Assembly (NCBI GenBank): GCA_002424305.1
Contig: DIQZ01000035.1
Coordinates: forward strand, 138,693 to 202,692
Direction: 5' to 3'
DNA length: 64,000 bases
Origin: Firmicutes bacterium UBA5449
GTDB lineage: Bacteria; Bacillota; SHA-98; UBA4971
Shown: piece by piece, positions 34,289 through 43,363 of the stretch
How the letters are laid out: each line of letters starts with the position of its first letter
Position numbering within the stretch: the first letter of the stretch is position 1
Notes under the pieces: generated by a model
The model's database searches: none
Told to the model about the DNA's origin: nothing
The model's input: the letters and a program-made list of their open reading frames with translations, nothing else
Made by a program: the position numbers and the translations under genes

Positions 34289-34661
34289 CCTGTGCTCCTC
34301 CGACAACACGCGGCCAATCACGCCAACCGGGCAAACCGGCTGTAAAAAGAAGGCCTGCTGACTCGTACAGAGGATAATGTGTGCACATAATAGGAAGGTC
34401 CAATTCCTTGCCCATATCAATAATGTCACCGGTAGGTCGCTTGCCACGCACGAAAACAATAGCGGCCAGATCTACCATTTCTGCTGCACGGATAATTTGA
34501 GGCGATACCAACCCGGTGAGGACAAGCATTCTCTCTTTAGTAAAAGCTAAAAGGTCGCTTATGAGATCACATCCACAGCCTGCCTCGACTTGAAGGTCCA
34601 GCTTATCCTCGCCTGTCAGAACTTCTGCATCAAGAATTCTGGCTACATCCCTTAGTCGCAC
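34278..34661 (-). CDS. DRTGG-domain protein, second copy
   Basis: A 127-residue single DRTGG-type domain, paralogous to the gene at 32141-32503: both open with a RDV/RDIV helix, then SDLLSD/ISDLLAF and an AIVF/AIVV strand followed by G. The second copy has C-G-C (AGCGCDLISD) and ends with a tryptophan-containing tail. It starts the H-cluster transcript, overlapping the RsbW-like gene. Ligand unknown. Confidence 0.8.
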   Translation of the reverse strand: MRLRDVARILDAEVLTGEDKLDLQVEAGCGCDLISDLLAFTKERMLVLTGLVSPQIIRAAEMVDLAAIVFVRGKRPTGDIIDMGKELDLPIMCTHYPLYESAGLLFTAGLPGWRDWPRVVGGAQDAP

Positions 34662-34692
34662 TGGGCCTCAACCCTCCATCCAGAACCATAGT

Positions 34693-35238
34693 TCATCTCT
34701 GGATGACCACGGAGTATCCTTGTGCTTCAAGTTCTGAAGCAAGTGTATCAGCGTTGGCTCTGTTCTGGAAAGCGCCTACTTGAACCCTATACGGCGCCAC
34801 CGTTGTGACATAAACAGGATATCCCGCTTCCTCCAGTTTATACCCGAGCTCCTTGGCCTCACTTCGGTCATAAAACTGGCCGACCTGGACTCGGTAGAGT
34901 ACGGACACCTCGGTGATCTCGCTGGACTCAGGTGCAATATCTGTCCTGTCCGGGGTGGCAGCGGGCACCTCGTACAGAGCGGAATCTTGCTCGTCCGATG
35001 ACTGAGAAGAAACAGGAGGTATGGAAATCGCGCTACCTTGCAAGTCATTACTATCCAATCGATCCGACTCGGTTGTGCCAATCTGGCTGGTGCGCGGCGC
35101 CTGCAAGGATGACGCGCAATAACTTAAAACATACTTACCAAGCAAGACACCAAGTCCTACCATGGCTGCCAGCGTCACGACCCATACCAGTGCAAGCCAT
35201 AAAGATCGCTCCTTAGACCTACCTTTTCGCTCCGGCAT
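34693..35238 (-). CDS. SPOR-domain membrane protein
   Basis: A ~181-residue bitopic protein: basic cytoplasmic N-terminus (PERKGRSKERSL), one membrane helix (WLALVWVVTLAAMVGLGVLLG), a Ser/Glu-rich linker and a C-terminal SPOR domain with two repeats (YRVQVGQFYDRSEAKELGYKL, YRVQVGAFQNRANADTLASEL), which binds peptidoglycan stripped of stem peptides at division or sporulation septa. ATG 35238 follows GGAGGGG by eight bases. Bounded by 31 bases to the DRTGG gene and 175 bases of no recognisable gene to folC. Confidence 0.85.
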   Translation of the reverse strand: MPERKGRSKERSLWLALVWVVTLAAMVGLGVLLGKYVLSYCASSLQAPRTSQIGTTESDRLDSNDLQGSAISIPPVSSQSSDEQDSALYEVPAATPDRTDIAPESSEITEVSVLYRVQVGQFYDRSEAKELGYKLEEAGYPVYVTTVAPYRVQVGAFQNRANADTLASELEAQGYSVVIQR

Positions 35239-35413
35239 CCTGCACCCCTCCTTAACATAAATCTGTCTAAGTATGGCGCCGGTATTCTGCGCCACCTGCT
35301 TTTTCCGCCGCTCCCATAGCTGCGGGGAGAACTCATACATTAGAAAGCAGCGAAGTTCATGGAAACCTACTGAGTAATATTACCCCGCATAATACCGCTT
35401 TCCTCCTAACCCC

Positions 35414-37402
35414 TTAAGAGATTCGCTCCCATGGAGGACACATATGAAGATCAAGTTTCACCAGCCTGGTCCCAAGTGAATTGCTGATACTTCCTGCTAC
35501 GTCATGGTCAGCGCATGCAAATACTAAAGGAAGATCCAGTTCCCTGCCTAGAGATTCAGAAACCTTGATTCCTCGTAGCACATCATCTGCTGTGGTCTCT
35601 TTGCCCAGGTGAGTATTGCTTACTATCCCTGTAACAGAGAGTTGCGACATAGTCTCAATTGATTCAAGCATCTCCCTGGCGCTGTCTACATCCTGAGTAA
35701 AAGGACGATTCGTGTTTAGGACAAAAAACATATCGTAACCTGAGGCCTGAAACTGCCGTCTGAATCCGCTAAGCGCCCTGGCGCCCACCGGATCGCCCCC
35801 TACATCAAATACCACTCCCAATGTAGGTTCGTGAAAAGCCCGAAGAACAGTAGCGGAAATTGAAGGCAAGTCAGCAGCCTCCAAACCCGGGTTGGATGAA
35901 ATCACGTCTATCCCAAGATCTTTTAGGGCTGAAGCAGCTTCTCGAGACCTGAAGTAAGGATTCACGATATCAAAGTCACAAATGGCCACCTCTTTCCCTC
36001 GCGAGCGCAAGAGTTTGGCATAATTCAGCGCAACCTCAGTCTTGCCGGACCCATATGCGCCGACAAATATCACTATCCTGCGACTCATAGGGAATTCTCC
36101 TGCTGTTTGAAGAAGGTGCTTGCGCACATTGCCCACAAGGTAGATAGACCCACAAACCACAAGCGCACCGTCTCTGCCCACACGCTCCAATCCTCTGTCT
36201 ACAGCCTGGAACGGGTCTCCGACAGTTTCAGCCTGAAGTCCTTCTTTCAGGGCAAGCTCTGCAAGATCCTTCGGTTCTAACACACCGGTTCTTGACGACA
36301 AAGCTTGAGTAGCAATGAAAGTATGGGCAAATTTTGAGATCTCTGATACCATCTTATCCCCTGGTTTATCGCGGGATATACCGACAACCGCTGTAACGGG
36401 CCGTCCGTCTGTTATCTCAGGAATCGCCTCCGCCAGTTTCCGAATACCGCCTTCATTGTGGGCACCGTCAATTACAACCAATGGCTCTCTCTGCAACACT
36501 TCAAGCCTTCCGGGCCATGAGACAAGCTGAAGACCGGCTTTGAGCGCCGGCTCTCCTATGTCTACGCCAAGTTGACGCAGAGCCTCTATTACACCTACCG
36601 CAATAGATGCATTCTCTACCTGGTGTGCGCCAACAAGAGGGATCTCTAGGGAGTCATAGACATGGGTTCCGACTCTGACTGAAAAGGACTGGCCCTCCAT
36701 TGACCAAGATTTTCTTCGGCAATCTATGTCTCTCCCGAACACCACGGCCTGAGCATCTTTCTCTCTTGCTATTTCCTCTATCACTGTAAGCACAGAGCTA
36801 TCCTGACGTCCTATCACAACGGGCACACCTTGTTTGATAATCCCAGCCTTTTCTCCCGCAATTGCTTCAAGCGTGTTTCCCAGTATTCCGGTATGTTCCA
36901 TGCTGATGTTAGTTATCGCTGAGACCTTCGGCATTACTATATTGGTTGAGTCCAGTCTGCCACCAAGCCCAACTTCAACAACAGCGAAATCCACCTTCTC
37001 ATAGGCAAAGTTGAGAAAAGCCATAGCTGTTCCCATTTCGAACTCAGTTGGAGGACCCAATGCAGGATCCTCCGCAATTTTCTCGAAAATAGGTTCTAAT
37101 TCTGTCATTAGCCCGGCAAATCTTTCTTTGGAGATTGGACGCCCGCCAACCCGTATTCGCTCAGTGTAAGATGAAAGATGTGGAGATGTAAAAAGGCCTA
37201 CATGAAAGCCACAAGCTCTGAGTATGGACTCGATCATAGCAGCAACTGACCCTTTCCCATTGGTACCTGCCACATGTACTATGGGAAAACTCTGCTCAGG
37301 CTTACCTGTTTCACGCGACAGGGCAAGACTGCGCTCGAGCCCTACGTGTATCCCAAACTTGCCGAGTTCCTGTAGGAAGGCTATCGCATCCTCGAAATTC
37401 AT
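35414..37402 (-). CDS. folC: Folylpolyglutamate synthase fused to a P-loop ATPase domain
   Basis: A 662-residue protein. Residues 1 to ~438 are a complete FolC (AGTNGKGSVAAMIESILRACG P-loop, TSPHLSSYTERIRV, GLGGRLDSTNI, DGAHNEGGIRKL), which adds glutamates to folates. The last ~224 residues are a separate nucleotide-binding domain (MSRRIVIFVGAYGSGKTE, with a VVFDVGGDPVGARAL segment) of unclear function. An internal ATG at 36088, with AGGAG eight bases upstream, lies exactly at the junction, so the C-terminal domain may also be made alone. ATG 37402 follows GGGAG by seven bases; valS ends five bases upstream. Confidence 0.88.
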   Translation of the reverse strand: MNFEDAIAFLQELGKFGIHVGLERSLALSRETGKPEQSFPIVHVAGTNGKGSVAAMIESILRACGFHVGLFTSPHLSSYTERIRVGGRPISKERFAGLMTELEPIFEKIAEDPALGPPTEFEMGTAMAFLNFAYEKVDFAVVEVGLGGRLDSTNIVMPKVSAITNISMEHTGILGNTLEAIAGEKAGIIKQGVPVVIGRQDSSVLTVIEEIAREKDAQAVVFGRDIDCRRKSWSMEGQSFSVRVGTHVYDSLEIPLVGAHQVENASIAVGVIEALRQLGVDIGEPALKAGLQLVSWPGRLEVLQREPLVVIDGAHNEGGIRKLAEAIPEITDGRPVTAVVGISRDKPGDKMVSEISKFAHTFIATQALSSRTGVLEPKDLAELALKEGLQAETVGDPFQAVDRGLERVGRDGALVVCGSIYLVGNVRKHLLQTAGEFPMSRRIVIFVGAYGSGKTEVALNYAKLLRSRGKEVAICDFDIVNPYFRSREAASALKDLGIDVISSNPGLEAADLPSISATVLRAFHEPTLGVVFDVGGDPVGARALSGFRRQFQASGYDMFFVLNTNRPFTQDVDSAREMLESIETMSQLSVTGIVSNTHLGKETTADDVLRGIKVSESLGRELDLPLVFACADHDVAGSISNSLGTRLVKLDLHMCPPWERIS

Positions 37403-37406
37403 TCTG

Positions 37407-40109
37407 TCACTCCCTGAGCTCACCTAATCGTTTTACGAGCCTTTCCTCTTTTTCCTCGAATTCCGCCAGCTTTCCCCTTTCTTTCTCCACAATGTCTTCG
37501 GCTGCTTTTTCGAGGAACCCCTTATTGCTGAGCTTCTTCCGGGATCTGGAAGCTGCTGTTCGCGTCGCATCCAAATCTTTTTCTAATTTCTGAATTTCAA
37601 CATCAAGGTCAACAATTCCTACAAGCGGTACATATATTTCAGCACCGGATATGATTTGAGAAACCGCTTTCTCCGGTCGGATGTCCAGTCTCTCTTTTAC
37701 CGTCATTCCACTAAGTCCGGAAAGCCCCATTACAAGCTCTCTATTAGTCTCGATTATCGTGCCGGTCACACTGTCAGCCACGATGATGGCTTCAATTTTC
37801 TTATTCGGGGGCACATTCATCTCTGAACGGATGTTCCTAATGGCCCTGATCGCTTCCATCAGGATAGCCATAGCGTCTTCAGCTTCAGGATCATCCACAC
37901 CGTTGTCATAGACAGGCCACTCTGAGATCATGATGCTTCCTTCAGTTTCCGGTAATAGTCCCCATATGGTCTCAGTAATGAAGGGGATGAACGGGTGGAG
38001 AAGTCTTATGACTTTTCCAAGAGTCTCCCACAAAACGTATTGGGCTGTCTTTCTAGCTCTTGCATCTTCTGAATACAGCCTTGCTTTCACAATTTCAATG
38101 TACCAGTCGCAGAATTCATCCCATGTGAAATTATATAGAGCTCGAGCAGCTTCACCTATTTCATAGTCTTCAAGGTACATAGAGACTTCACGACATATCT
38201 TGTTTGTCCTGCTTCTCATCCACCTGTCTGCCAACAGTAAATCCAGATCAGGATCCATGGCACAAGCATTACCGGAGGCACATGAGACAAGGTCAAAATC
38301 ATCCAGATTCATGATGGTGAATCTAGATGCATTCCATAGCTTGTTTGCAAAATTTCTACTGGCTTCAAGCCTCTCTTGTCTGAATCTCATATCATTACCC
38401 GGGGTATTACCCATAACCAGTGTGAACCTGAGCACATCTGCGCCGTATTCGTCAACTACCTCAAGGGGATCCACACCGGTACCAAGAGATTTGCTCATTT
38501 TCTTCCCGCTTGATGCCCTTACCAATCCATGAATTAGCACGTCATGAAATGGCACATCGCCCATGAACTCAAGGCCCATCACTATCATCCTGGCTACCCA
38601 GAAGAAGATAATATCATAGGCGGTCACTAAGACAGAGGTAGGATATAAGTGTTTAAGCTCAGGCATTTCATCAGGCCATCCCAATGTGGAAAACGGCCAA
38701 AGAGCAGAAGAAAACCATGTATCCAATACATCCGGATCCTGGGTTAAGGTATCTCCTCCACACTTCATGCATTTATCGGGAGACTCTTCAGCCACAATCA
38801 TTTCGCCACACTCGTCACAGTACCACACCGGAATTCTATGGCCCCACCATAATTGTCTTGATATGCACCAATCATGGACGTTTTCCATCCAATTGAGGTA
38901 GATCTTGCGGAATCTCTCCGGCACAAATCTAACTTTGCCTTCTTCAACTGCCTTAATTGCAGGGTCAGCAAGGGGCTTCATTTTTACGAACCATTGCTTC
39001 GACACCATAGGCTCCACAGAGGCATGACACCTTTGGCAATGTCCCACAGAATGAGCTCGCTCTTCAGTCTTAACCAGGCAACCTAAGTCTTGGAGCTCAG
39101 ATACCACTGCCTCCCGACATCGGTATCTATCCATACCCTGGTATCTCCCGGCTTCCTCAGTCATCAGACCGTCCTCACCGATGACTTTAACCATAGGCAA
39201 AGCATGCCTAAGCCCAATTTCAAAGTCATTCGGGTCATGGGCGGGAGTAACCTTAACTGCCCCTGTCCCGAATTCGGGATCTGCCCATTCATCAGCAATA
39301 ATCGGTATTTCCCTATTCATGATGGGAAGAACCACAGACTTCCCTATGACGTCTTCATACCGCTCATCATCAGGGCTCACGGCAATTGCCGTATCTCCTA
39401 ACATCGTCTCAGGGCGTGTTGTCGCCACCTGCACATATCCCTTTCCGTCAGACAAGGGGTAATTGATGTAGTAGAAGGCTCCTTCAACCTCTTCATGTTC
39501 CACTTCAAGGTCTGACAAGGACGTATGACATCTCGGGCACCAGTTCACAATGTAGGCGCCTCTGTATATCAGTCCCTTCTCGTATAGACTTACAAATACC
39601 TTGCGAACAGCTTTGGTGAGGCCTTCGTCCATTGTGAACCTTTCTCTGTCCCAATCACACGACGCGCCGAGCCTTTCAAGTTGGTTTCTAATGGCGCCAC
39701 CGTATTTGTGTTTCCATTCCCATACGCGTTCTATGAACTCTTCCCGTCCTAAATCATGCCTGGTGAGACCTTCCTCGGAAAGAGCAGCCTCAACTTTCAC
39801 CTGTGTGGCAATACCTGCATGGTCTGTTCCGGGAATCCATATAGCGTTCTCCCCAAGCATCCTGTGCCATCTTATCAAAATATCTTGGAGGGTATTATCC
39901 AGAGCATGCCCTATGTGTAACGCCCCGGTAACATTCGGAGGCGGAATTACTATGCAAAAAGGCTTTCTGGAAGAATCGACCTCTTGATGAAAAAGCCCTG
40001 CATTAACCCATTTCTCATAAATCTTGTCTTCTGATTCCAGAGGTTCATAGACAGTCGGCATCACATCAGGCTTCTTTGGAGCAATGTTTGCCGGATCTTT
40101 CATAGCCAC
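37407..40109 (-). CDS. valS: Valyl-tRNA synthetase
   Basis: A ~900-residue class I synthetase. HIGH appears as ALHIGHALD and KMSKS as GKKMSKSLG; the CP1 editing domain, zinc-binding cysteine pairs (CPRCH, CDECG, CMKCG) and the C-terminal coiled coil (EIQKLEKDLDATRTAASRSRKKL) are all present. GTG 40109 is favoured because GGGAGG lies seven bases upstream; the ATG six bases later is an alternative. Expression is controlled by the T-box leader upstream. The next gene, folC, starts four bases after the stop, so both respond to valine charging. Confidence 0.97.
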   Translation of the reverse strand: MAMKDPANIAPKKPDVMPTVYEPLESEDKIYEKWVNAGLFHQEVDSSRKPFCIVIPPPNVTGALHIGHALDNTLQDILIRWHRMLGENAIWIPGTDHAGIATQVKVEAALSEEGLTRHDLGREEFIERVWEWKHKYGGAIRNQLERLGASCDWDRERFTMDEGLTKAVRKVFVSLYEKGLIYRGAYIVNWCPRCHTSLSDLEVEHEEVEGAFYYINYPLSDGKGYVQVATTRPETMLGDTAIAVSPDDERYEDVIGKSVVLPIMNREIPIIADEWADPEFGTGAVKVTPAHDPNDFEIGLRHALPMVKVIGEDGLMTEEAGRYQGMDRYRCREAVVSELQDLGCLVKTEERAHSVGHCQRCHASVEPMVSKQWFVKMKPLADPAIKAVEEGKVRFVPERFRKIYLNWMENVHDWCISRQLWWGHRIPVWYCDECGEMIVAEESPDKCMKCGGDTLTQDPDVLDTWFSSALWPFSTLGWPDEMPELKHLYPTSVLVTAYDIIFFWVARMIVMGLEFMGDVPFHDVLIHGLVRASSGKKMSKSLGTGVDPLEVVDEYGADVLRFTLVMGNTPGNDMRFRQERLEASRNFANKLWNASRFTIMNLDDFDLVSCASGNACAMDPDLDLLLADRWMRSRTNKICREVSMYLEDYEIGEAARALYNFTWDEFCDWYIEIVKARLYSEDARARKTAQYVLWETLGKVIRLLHPFIPFITETIWGLLPETEGSIMISEWPVYDNGVDDPEAEDAMAILMEAIRAIRNIRSEMNVPPNKKIEAIIVADSVTGTIIETNRELVMGLSGLSGMTVKERLDIRPEKAVSQIISGAEIYVPLVGIVDLDVEIQKLEKDLDATRTAASRSRKKLSNKGFLEKAAEDIVEKERGKLAEFEEKEERLVKRLGELRE

Positions 40110-40140
40110 TAGGCTTCCTCCCTTCACACCAATCCTTTTT

Positions 40141-40447
40141 GAAGATCATAAAGGCCCCTTCCACCACATCAAGGGCGAAAGGAGCCTTCTTCCGCGGTAC
40201 CACCTTGTTTCTCGCAGGTTGGCACAATATCTTTGGAGCCATACCCGGCGAACACTCACTTAGCTGTAACGGGCCACCCGTCAATCTCTACTGAAGACAC
40301 ATCGTAACCGACTGTATCTTGTTGGATGTTGACACTCAGAAGCGACCTTCAGATGCGCCAATCCCAGGAAGCTTCCACCTTAATTGGCTTCCCTCTCTTT
40401 GGGCAGCATCACCCTACTCCTCTTCATCATCGATAATGTATCTGATT
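40141..40447 (-). ncRNA. T-box leader of valS with valine specifier
   Basis: The minus strand carries the conserved T-box AGGTGGTACCGCGG (40205-40192), which pairs with the tRNA acceptor end. Upstream lie a GAGGAGTAG AGUA-box-like region, an AGAGAGGGAAGCC stem I segment, and GTC (40346-40344) inside CTGAAGGTCGCTTCTGAG, consistent with a valine specifier. A 10-bp stem (40179-40188 with 40151-40160, one G-U) can form the terminator, though few Ts follow it. Uncharged tRNA-Val should favour readthrough into valS. Together with the promoter this accounts for the 432-base stretch 40110-40541; no protein gene is seen there. Confidence 0.88.
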
Positions 40448-40453
40448 GTGGAT

Positions 40454-40482
40454 ATGATACCTTAGACCATGTTATACGTCAA
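40454..40482 (-). promoter_or_regulatory. Sigma-A-type promoter of the valS T-box transcript
   Basis: TTGACG (40482-40477) and TATCAT (40459-40454) are separated by exactly 17 bases, placing transcription start roughly at 40447-40445, just ahead of the T-box stem I region. Five and four of six consensus bases are matched. Two 15-bp tandem repeats lie against its upstream edge. Confidence 0.75.
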
Positions 40483-40513
40483 GTGTACTCTCTATAAGTG
40501 TACTCTCTGTAAG
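40481..40513. repeat. Two-unit 15-bp tandem repeat
   Basis: AAGTGTACTCTCTAT (40481-40495) is followed directly by AAGTGTACTCTCTGT (40496-40510), 14 of 15 identical, then AAG starts a third partial unit. It overlaps the upstream edge of the valS -35 hexamer. It may be slippage-born sequence or a pair of protein binding sites. Confidence 0.7.
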
Positions 40514-40541
40514 CCATTTGCGTTATTCCGTCTGTGTCGCC

Positions 40542-41165
40542 CTATTTTATGTGCGTAACAATATCCTTATACATCTTGATTCTGGCAGCCAAGCCTTCCA
40601 GGCTTCCCATTTTCTCCTCTTTGAGGATCTGAGATACTCCATGGAATTCAACCCGCTTAACCTTGGCGTGGAGCTTCTCCAGGTGCCTATTAAGCATAAC
40701 CTCGACTCCATACCCTGAATCCTCAATACTGGGAAGGGTCGCGAGCAATGACGCTTTTACCGCACGCTGACCGGAGAGTCCGGGGGTCATCTTGTGGGCA
40801 AAATCGGTTGTAGGCCTACCCCCTCCAAAAACCCCTAAAGTTGCATCTGCCTCATCTTCCACAACCGGACGAATCAGGTTGTCGACATGCTGAGGCGTCA
40901 ACCCTACTAAGTCTGCGTCAATGAACACATAGACGTCAGCCTCTGTAGAACATACACCTGCCTTCATGGCAGCTCCTTTTCCCGAGTTCTGTTGGAGCTC
41001 TATGACACGGACTCCCTCAGAACGTGCTATCTCAGCCGTATCATCTGTAGACCCATCGCTTACTACAATGATTTCAGAAGGTAGATCTGCGTCTTTTACA
41101 GCAGAAATTACTTTGTCTATGCGAGCGCCTTCATTATAGGCAGGTATTATCACAGATACTTTCAC
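40542..41165 (-). CDS. Family 2 glycosyltransferase
   Basis: A ~207-residue GT-A fold glycosyltransferase. The N-terminal SVIIPAYNEGARIDKVI and SDGSTDDTAEIAR motifs bind the sugar nucleotide; FIDADLVGLTP contains the DxD-like metal site. No membrane helices are evident; it is short for the family. Acceptor is unknown. GTG 41165 gives the start nearest the conserved strand, with GGAG ten bases upstream; TTG 41192 is an alternative. It follows ispG by 35 bases, at the end of the rpsB-to-ispG gene run. Confidence 0.85.
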   Translation of the reverse strand: MKVSVIIPAYNEGARIDKVISAVKDADLPSEIIVVSDGSTDDTAEIARSEGVRVIELQQNSGKGAAMKAGVCSTEADVYVFIDADLVGLTPQHVDNLIRPVVEDEADATLGVFGGGRPTTDFAHKMTPGLSGQRAVKASLLATLPSIEDSGYGVEVMLNRHLEKLHAKVKRVEFHGVSQILKEEKMGSLEGLAARIKMYKDIVTHIK

Positions 41166-41200
41166 TTCGACCCATCTCCCTAAAAAACTCAAAAGGATTT

Positions 41201-42280
41201 TTACATCTGGTTTTTTTGCTCTCCGACTCTTACAGCTTCTTCCACCAATCTTGCGACGATGTCTTCCGAAGAAACGCGTCCTACAGGAGAGCCTTGCGCG
41301 AAAATCAACCCGAATTCTTCTCCGAGAGCTACCCCAACGTCTGCTTCCCGTGCCTCTCCGGGACCGTTCACTTCACATCCCATTACAGCAACTTTAATTG
41401 GAAACCTCAATCCCTGCAGCCTTTCCTCCACCTCATCTAAAATCTTCATAAGATCCCCACGGCAACGTCCGCAAGTAGGGCACGATATTATTTCTATACG
41501 ATCCGTAGGCCCTCCTATACTGGACAGAATGGAAATTCCCACTCTTACCTCTTCCTCGGGTTCGTGCGTTAGAGACACTCGTATTGTATCGCCTATCCCT
41601 TCCATAAGAAGCACACCCAGGGCGATGGAGGACTTTACTGTACCGACTCTTATTCCACCCGCTTCAGTGACACCTAAATGGAGCGGAAAATCGCACAATC
41701 CGGCTAAAACCCTATAAGCCTCGATTGTAGTCATAACATCTGACGCCTTCAATGACACTACTATATCATGAAAGCCTTCATCAACAAGAAAAGACATGCT
41801 CCTCTCAGCGCTCTCAACCAGAGCTTCGCAGGAAGCCCCTTGGTGTTTTGAGAGCAGGTCCTTGGGTATGGATCCGGAATTAACCCCAACCCTTATGGGA
41901 ATTCCTTGTTGCTTTGCAGCTTTCGCCACCATGGAGACTCGGTCTTTGCCTCCTATATTACCCGGATTTATCCTGAGTTTATCAGCCCCTGCTCTGACAG
42001 CAGCCAAAGCCAGCCTATAATCAAAATGAATGTCTGCTACCAGCGGAAGGGGAGAGTTTTTCTTGATCTTCTCTAAGGCTTGAGCTGCCTCTATATCAGG
42101 GACAGCACACCTGACTATGTCACAGCCTACATCTTTGAGCCTGTATATCTGAGATAGGGTTGCCTCTACATCCCTGGTATCAGTCTTCGTCATTGACTGA
42201 ACAGAGATGCGCGAATCCCCCCCTATACCGATATCTCCAACCATAACCTTGCTGGATTTACGTCGCGCAATCCCGTGCAA
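41201..42280 (-). CDS. ispG: 4-hydroxy-3-methylbut-2-enyl diphosphate synthase
   Basis: A 359-residue [4Fe-4S] enzyme of the MEP isoprenoid pathway that converts MEcPP to HMBPP. The N-terminal TIM barrel shows VQSMTKTDTRDV and LVADIHFDYRLAL; cluster ligands are in SCPTCGRCRGDL and GCEVNGPGEA. Length is normal for the short bacterial form. Preceded by rseP and close to dxr, the second MEP gene here. Confidence 0.95.
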   Translation of the reverse strand: MHGIARRKSSKVMVGDIGIGGDSRISVQSMTKTDTRDVEATLSQIYRLKDVGCDIVRCAVPDIEAAQALEKIKKNSPLPLVADIHFDYRLALAAVRAGADKLRINPGNIGGKDRVSMVAKAAKQQGIPIRVGVNSGSIPKDLLSKHQGASCEALVESAERSMSFLVDEGFHDIVVSLKASDVMTTIEAYRVLAGLCDFPLHLGVTEAGGIRVGTVKSSIALGVLLMEGIGDTIRVSLTHEPEEEVRVGISILSSIGGPTDRIEIISCPTCGRCRGDLMKILDEVEERLQGLRFPIKVAVMGCEVNGPGEAREADVGVALGEEFGLIFAQGSPVGRVSSEDIVARLVEEAVRVGEQKNQM

Positions 42281-42300
42281 GCTTTACCCCTCCTACAAAC

Positions 42301-43359
42301 CTAGCCTCCGAGCACGCCCAGCCTGGCAATATCCGAAAACGTAGCAAAAACTATCAAGAGCCCGAGGATTGCCATGCCAATCATGCGAGCAAATGCTTCT
42401 TGCTCTATGCTAAGAGGCTTCCTACGTATGGCCTCAATTAGGAGGAGCACAATCCACCCTCCGTCAAGAACCGGTATTGGCAGAAGGTTCAAAAGCCCAA
42501 GATTCACATTGAGTAAAGCCGCAAGGTAGAGAACGTTGATAAAGCCTAGCTTTGCCGTCTCGCCTACTGCCTGAACAATTCCTATAGGACCTGCCACATC
42601 CGGCTTTACTTTCCCTGTTACCATCCTCCAGAGAGTGACAAGGAGGTTCTTTGATAAGCTCTTTGTGAAACTTGCGCCTCGGCTCACAGACTCAAGGAAG
42701 CCTCGATGAGTCCAAACCTCAGAAAGCATTACTCCGATAATCCCGCCGCGTGTATCTGAATCTGCTTCAGGAGTCACTACCCGCTCAATCCTAGTTCCGT
42801 CCCGCTCAACTGTGAAAGTCAGAGCGCGTCCCGGACTTTGCCAAATCTTGTCCTTTACTTCAGTGATACTGTCAGTTTTGGTCTTATCGATGGATATGAT
42901 TCTATCACCTGCAACGATGCCTCCACGCCAAGCAGGGGTTTCCGGGTAAACCTCTGCAATTACCGTGGAAGGCACACCTGCGGAGACAAAAACTACGACG
43001 AACAGAATGAAAGCCACGACAAAATTCATGAAAGGACCTGCCAGAATAGTCAGGATCCTCAGGATAATAGGTTTCGACCGAAAACTCCTGGGATCGTGAT
43101 CATCTACGTCCTCAGCGGGATCCGAAGGCTCATCCAAACCTGCAAACTTTACAAATGCACCAACGGGGAGAGTTCTTAGAGAGTATACAGTCTCTCCTCT
43201 CTTGAATTGCTTAATACTCGGGCCGAAACCCAAACTGAATTCATACACCCGCACCCCGGCAGCCTTGCCTACAATGAAGTGACCGAATTCGTGAGATAGC
43301 GCAAATGTGAGAAACACAAAAACGAAAGCGATGAATATCATAAGTGCGGTGCTAAGCAC
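42301..43359 (-). CDS. rseP: RseP/RasP site-2 protease
   Basis: A 352-residue M50 zinc intramembrane protease with four helices and one PDZ domain (AWRGGIVAGDRIISIDKTKT). HExxH appears as LSHEFGHFIV and the third ligand region as NLLPIPVLDGGW. It cleaves anti-sigma factors and signal peptides in Bacillota. The dxr-rseP-ispG order is typical of Clostridia. Four bases separate it from dxr. Confidence 0.94.
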   Translation of the reverse strand: MLSTALMIFIAFVFVFLTFALSHEFGHFIVGKAAGVRVYEFSLGFGPSIKQFKRGETVYSLRTLPVGAFVKFAGLDEPSDPAEDVDDHDPRSFRSKPIILRILTILAGPFMNFVVAFILFVVVFVSAGVPSTVIAEVYPETPAWRGGIVAGDRIISIDKTKTDSITEVKDKIWQSPGRALTFTVERDGTRIERVVTPEADSDTRGGIIGVMLSEVWTHRGFLESVSRGASFTKSLSKNLLVTLWRMVTGKVKPDVAGPIGIVQAVGETAKLGFINVLYLAALLNVNLGLLNLLPIPVLDGGWIVLLLIEAIRRKPLSIEQEAFARMIGMAILGLLIVFATFSDIARLGVLGG

Positions 43360-43363
43360 AGAA

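Noticed and set aside
40481..40513. CRISPR-like repeat
   Set aside because: Only two directly adjoining 15-bp units without spacers.
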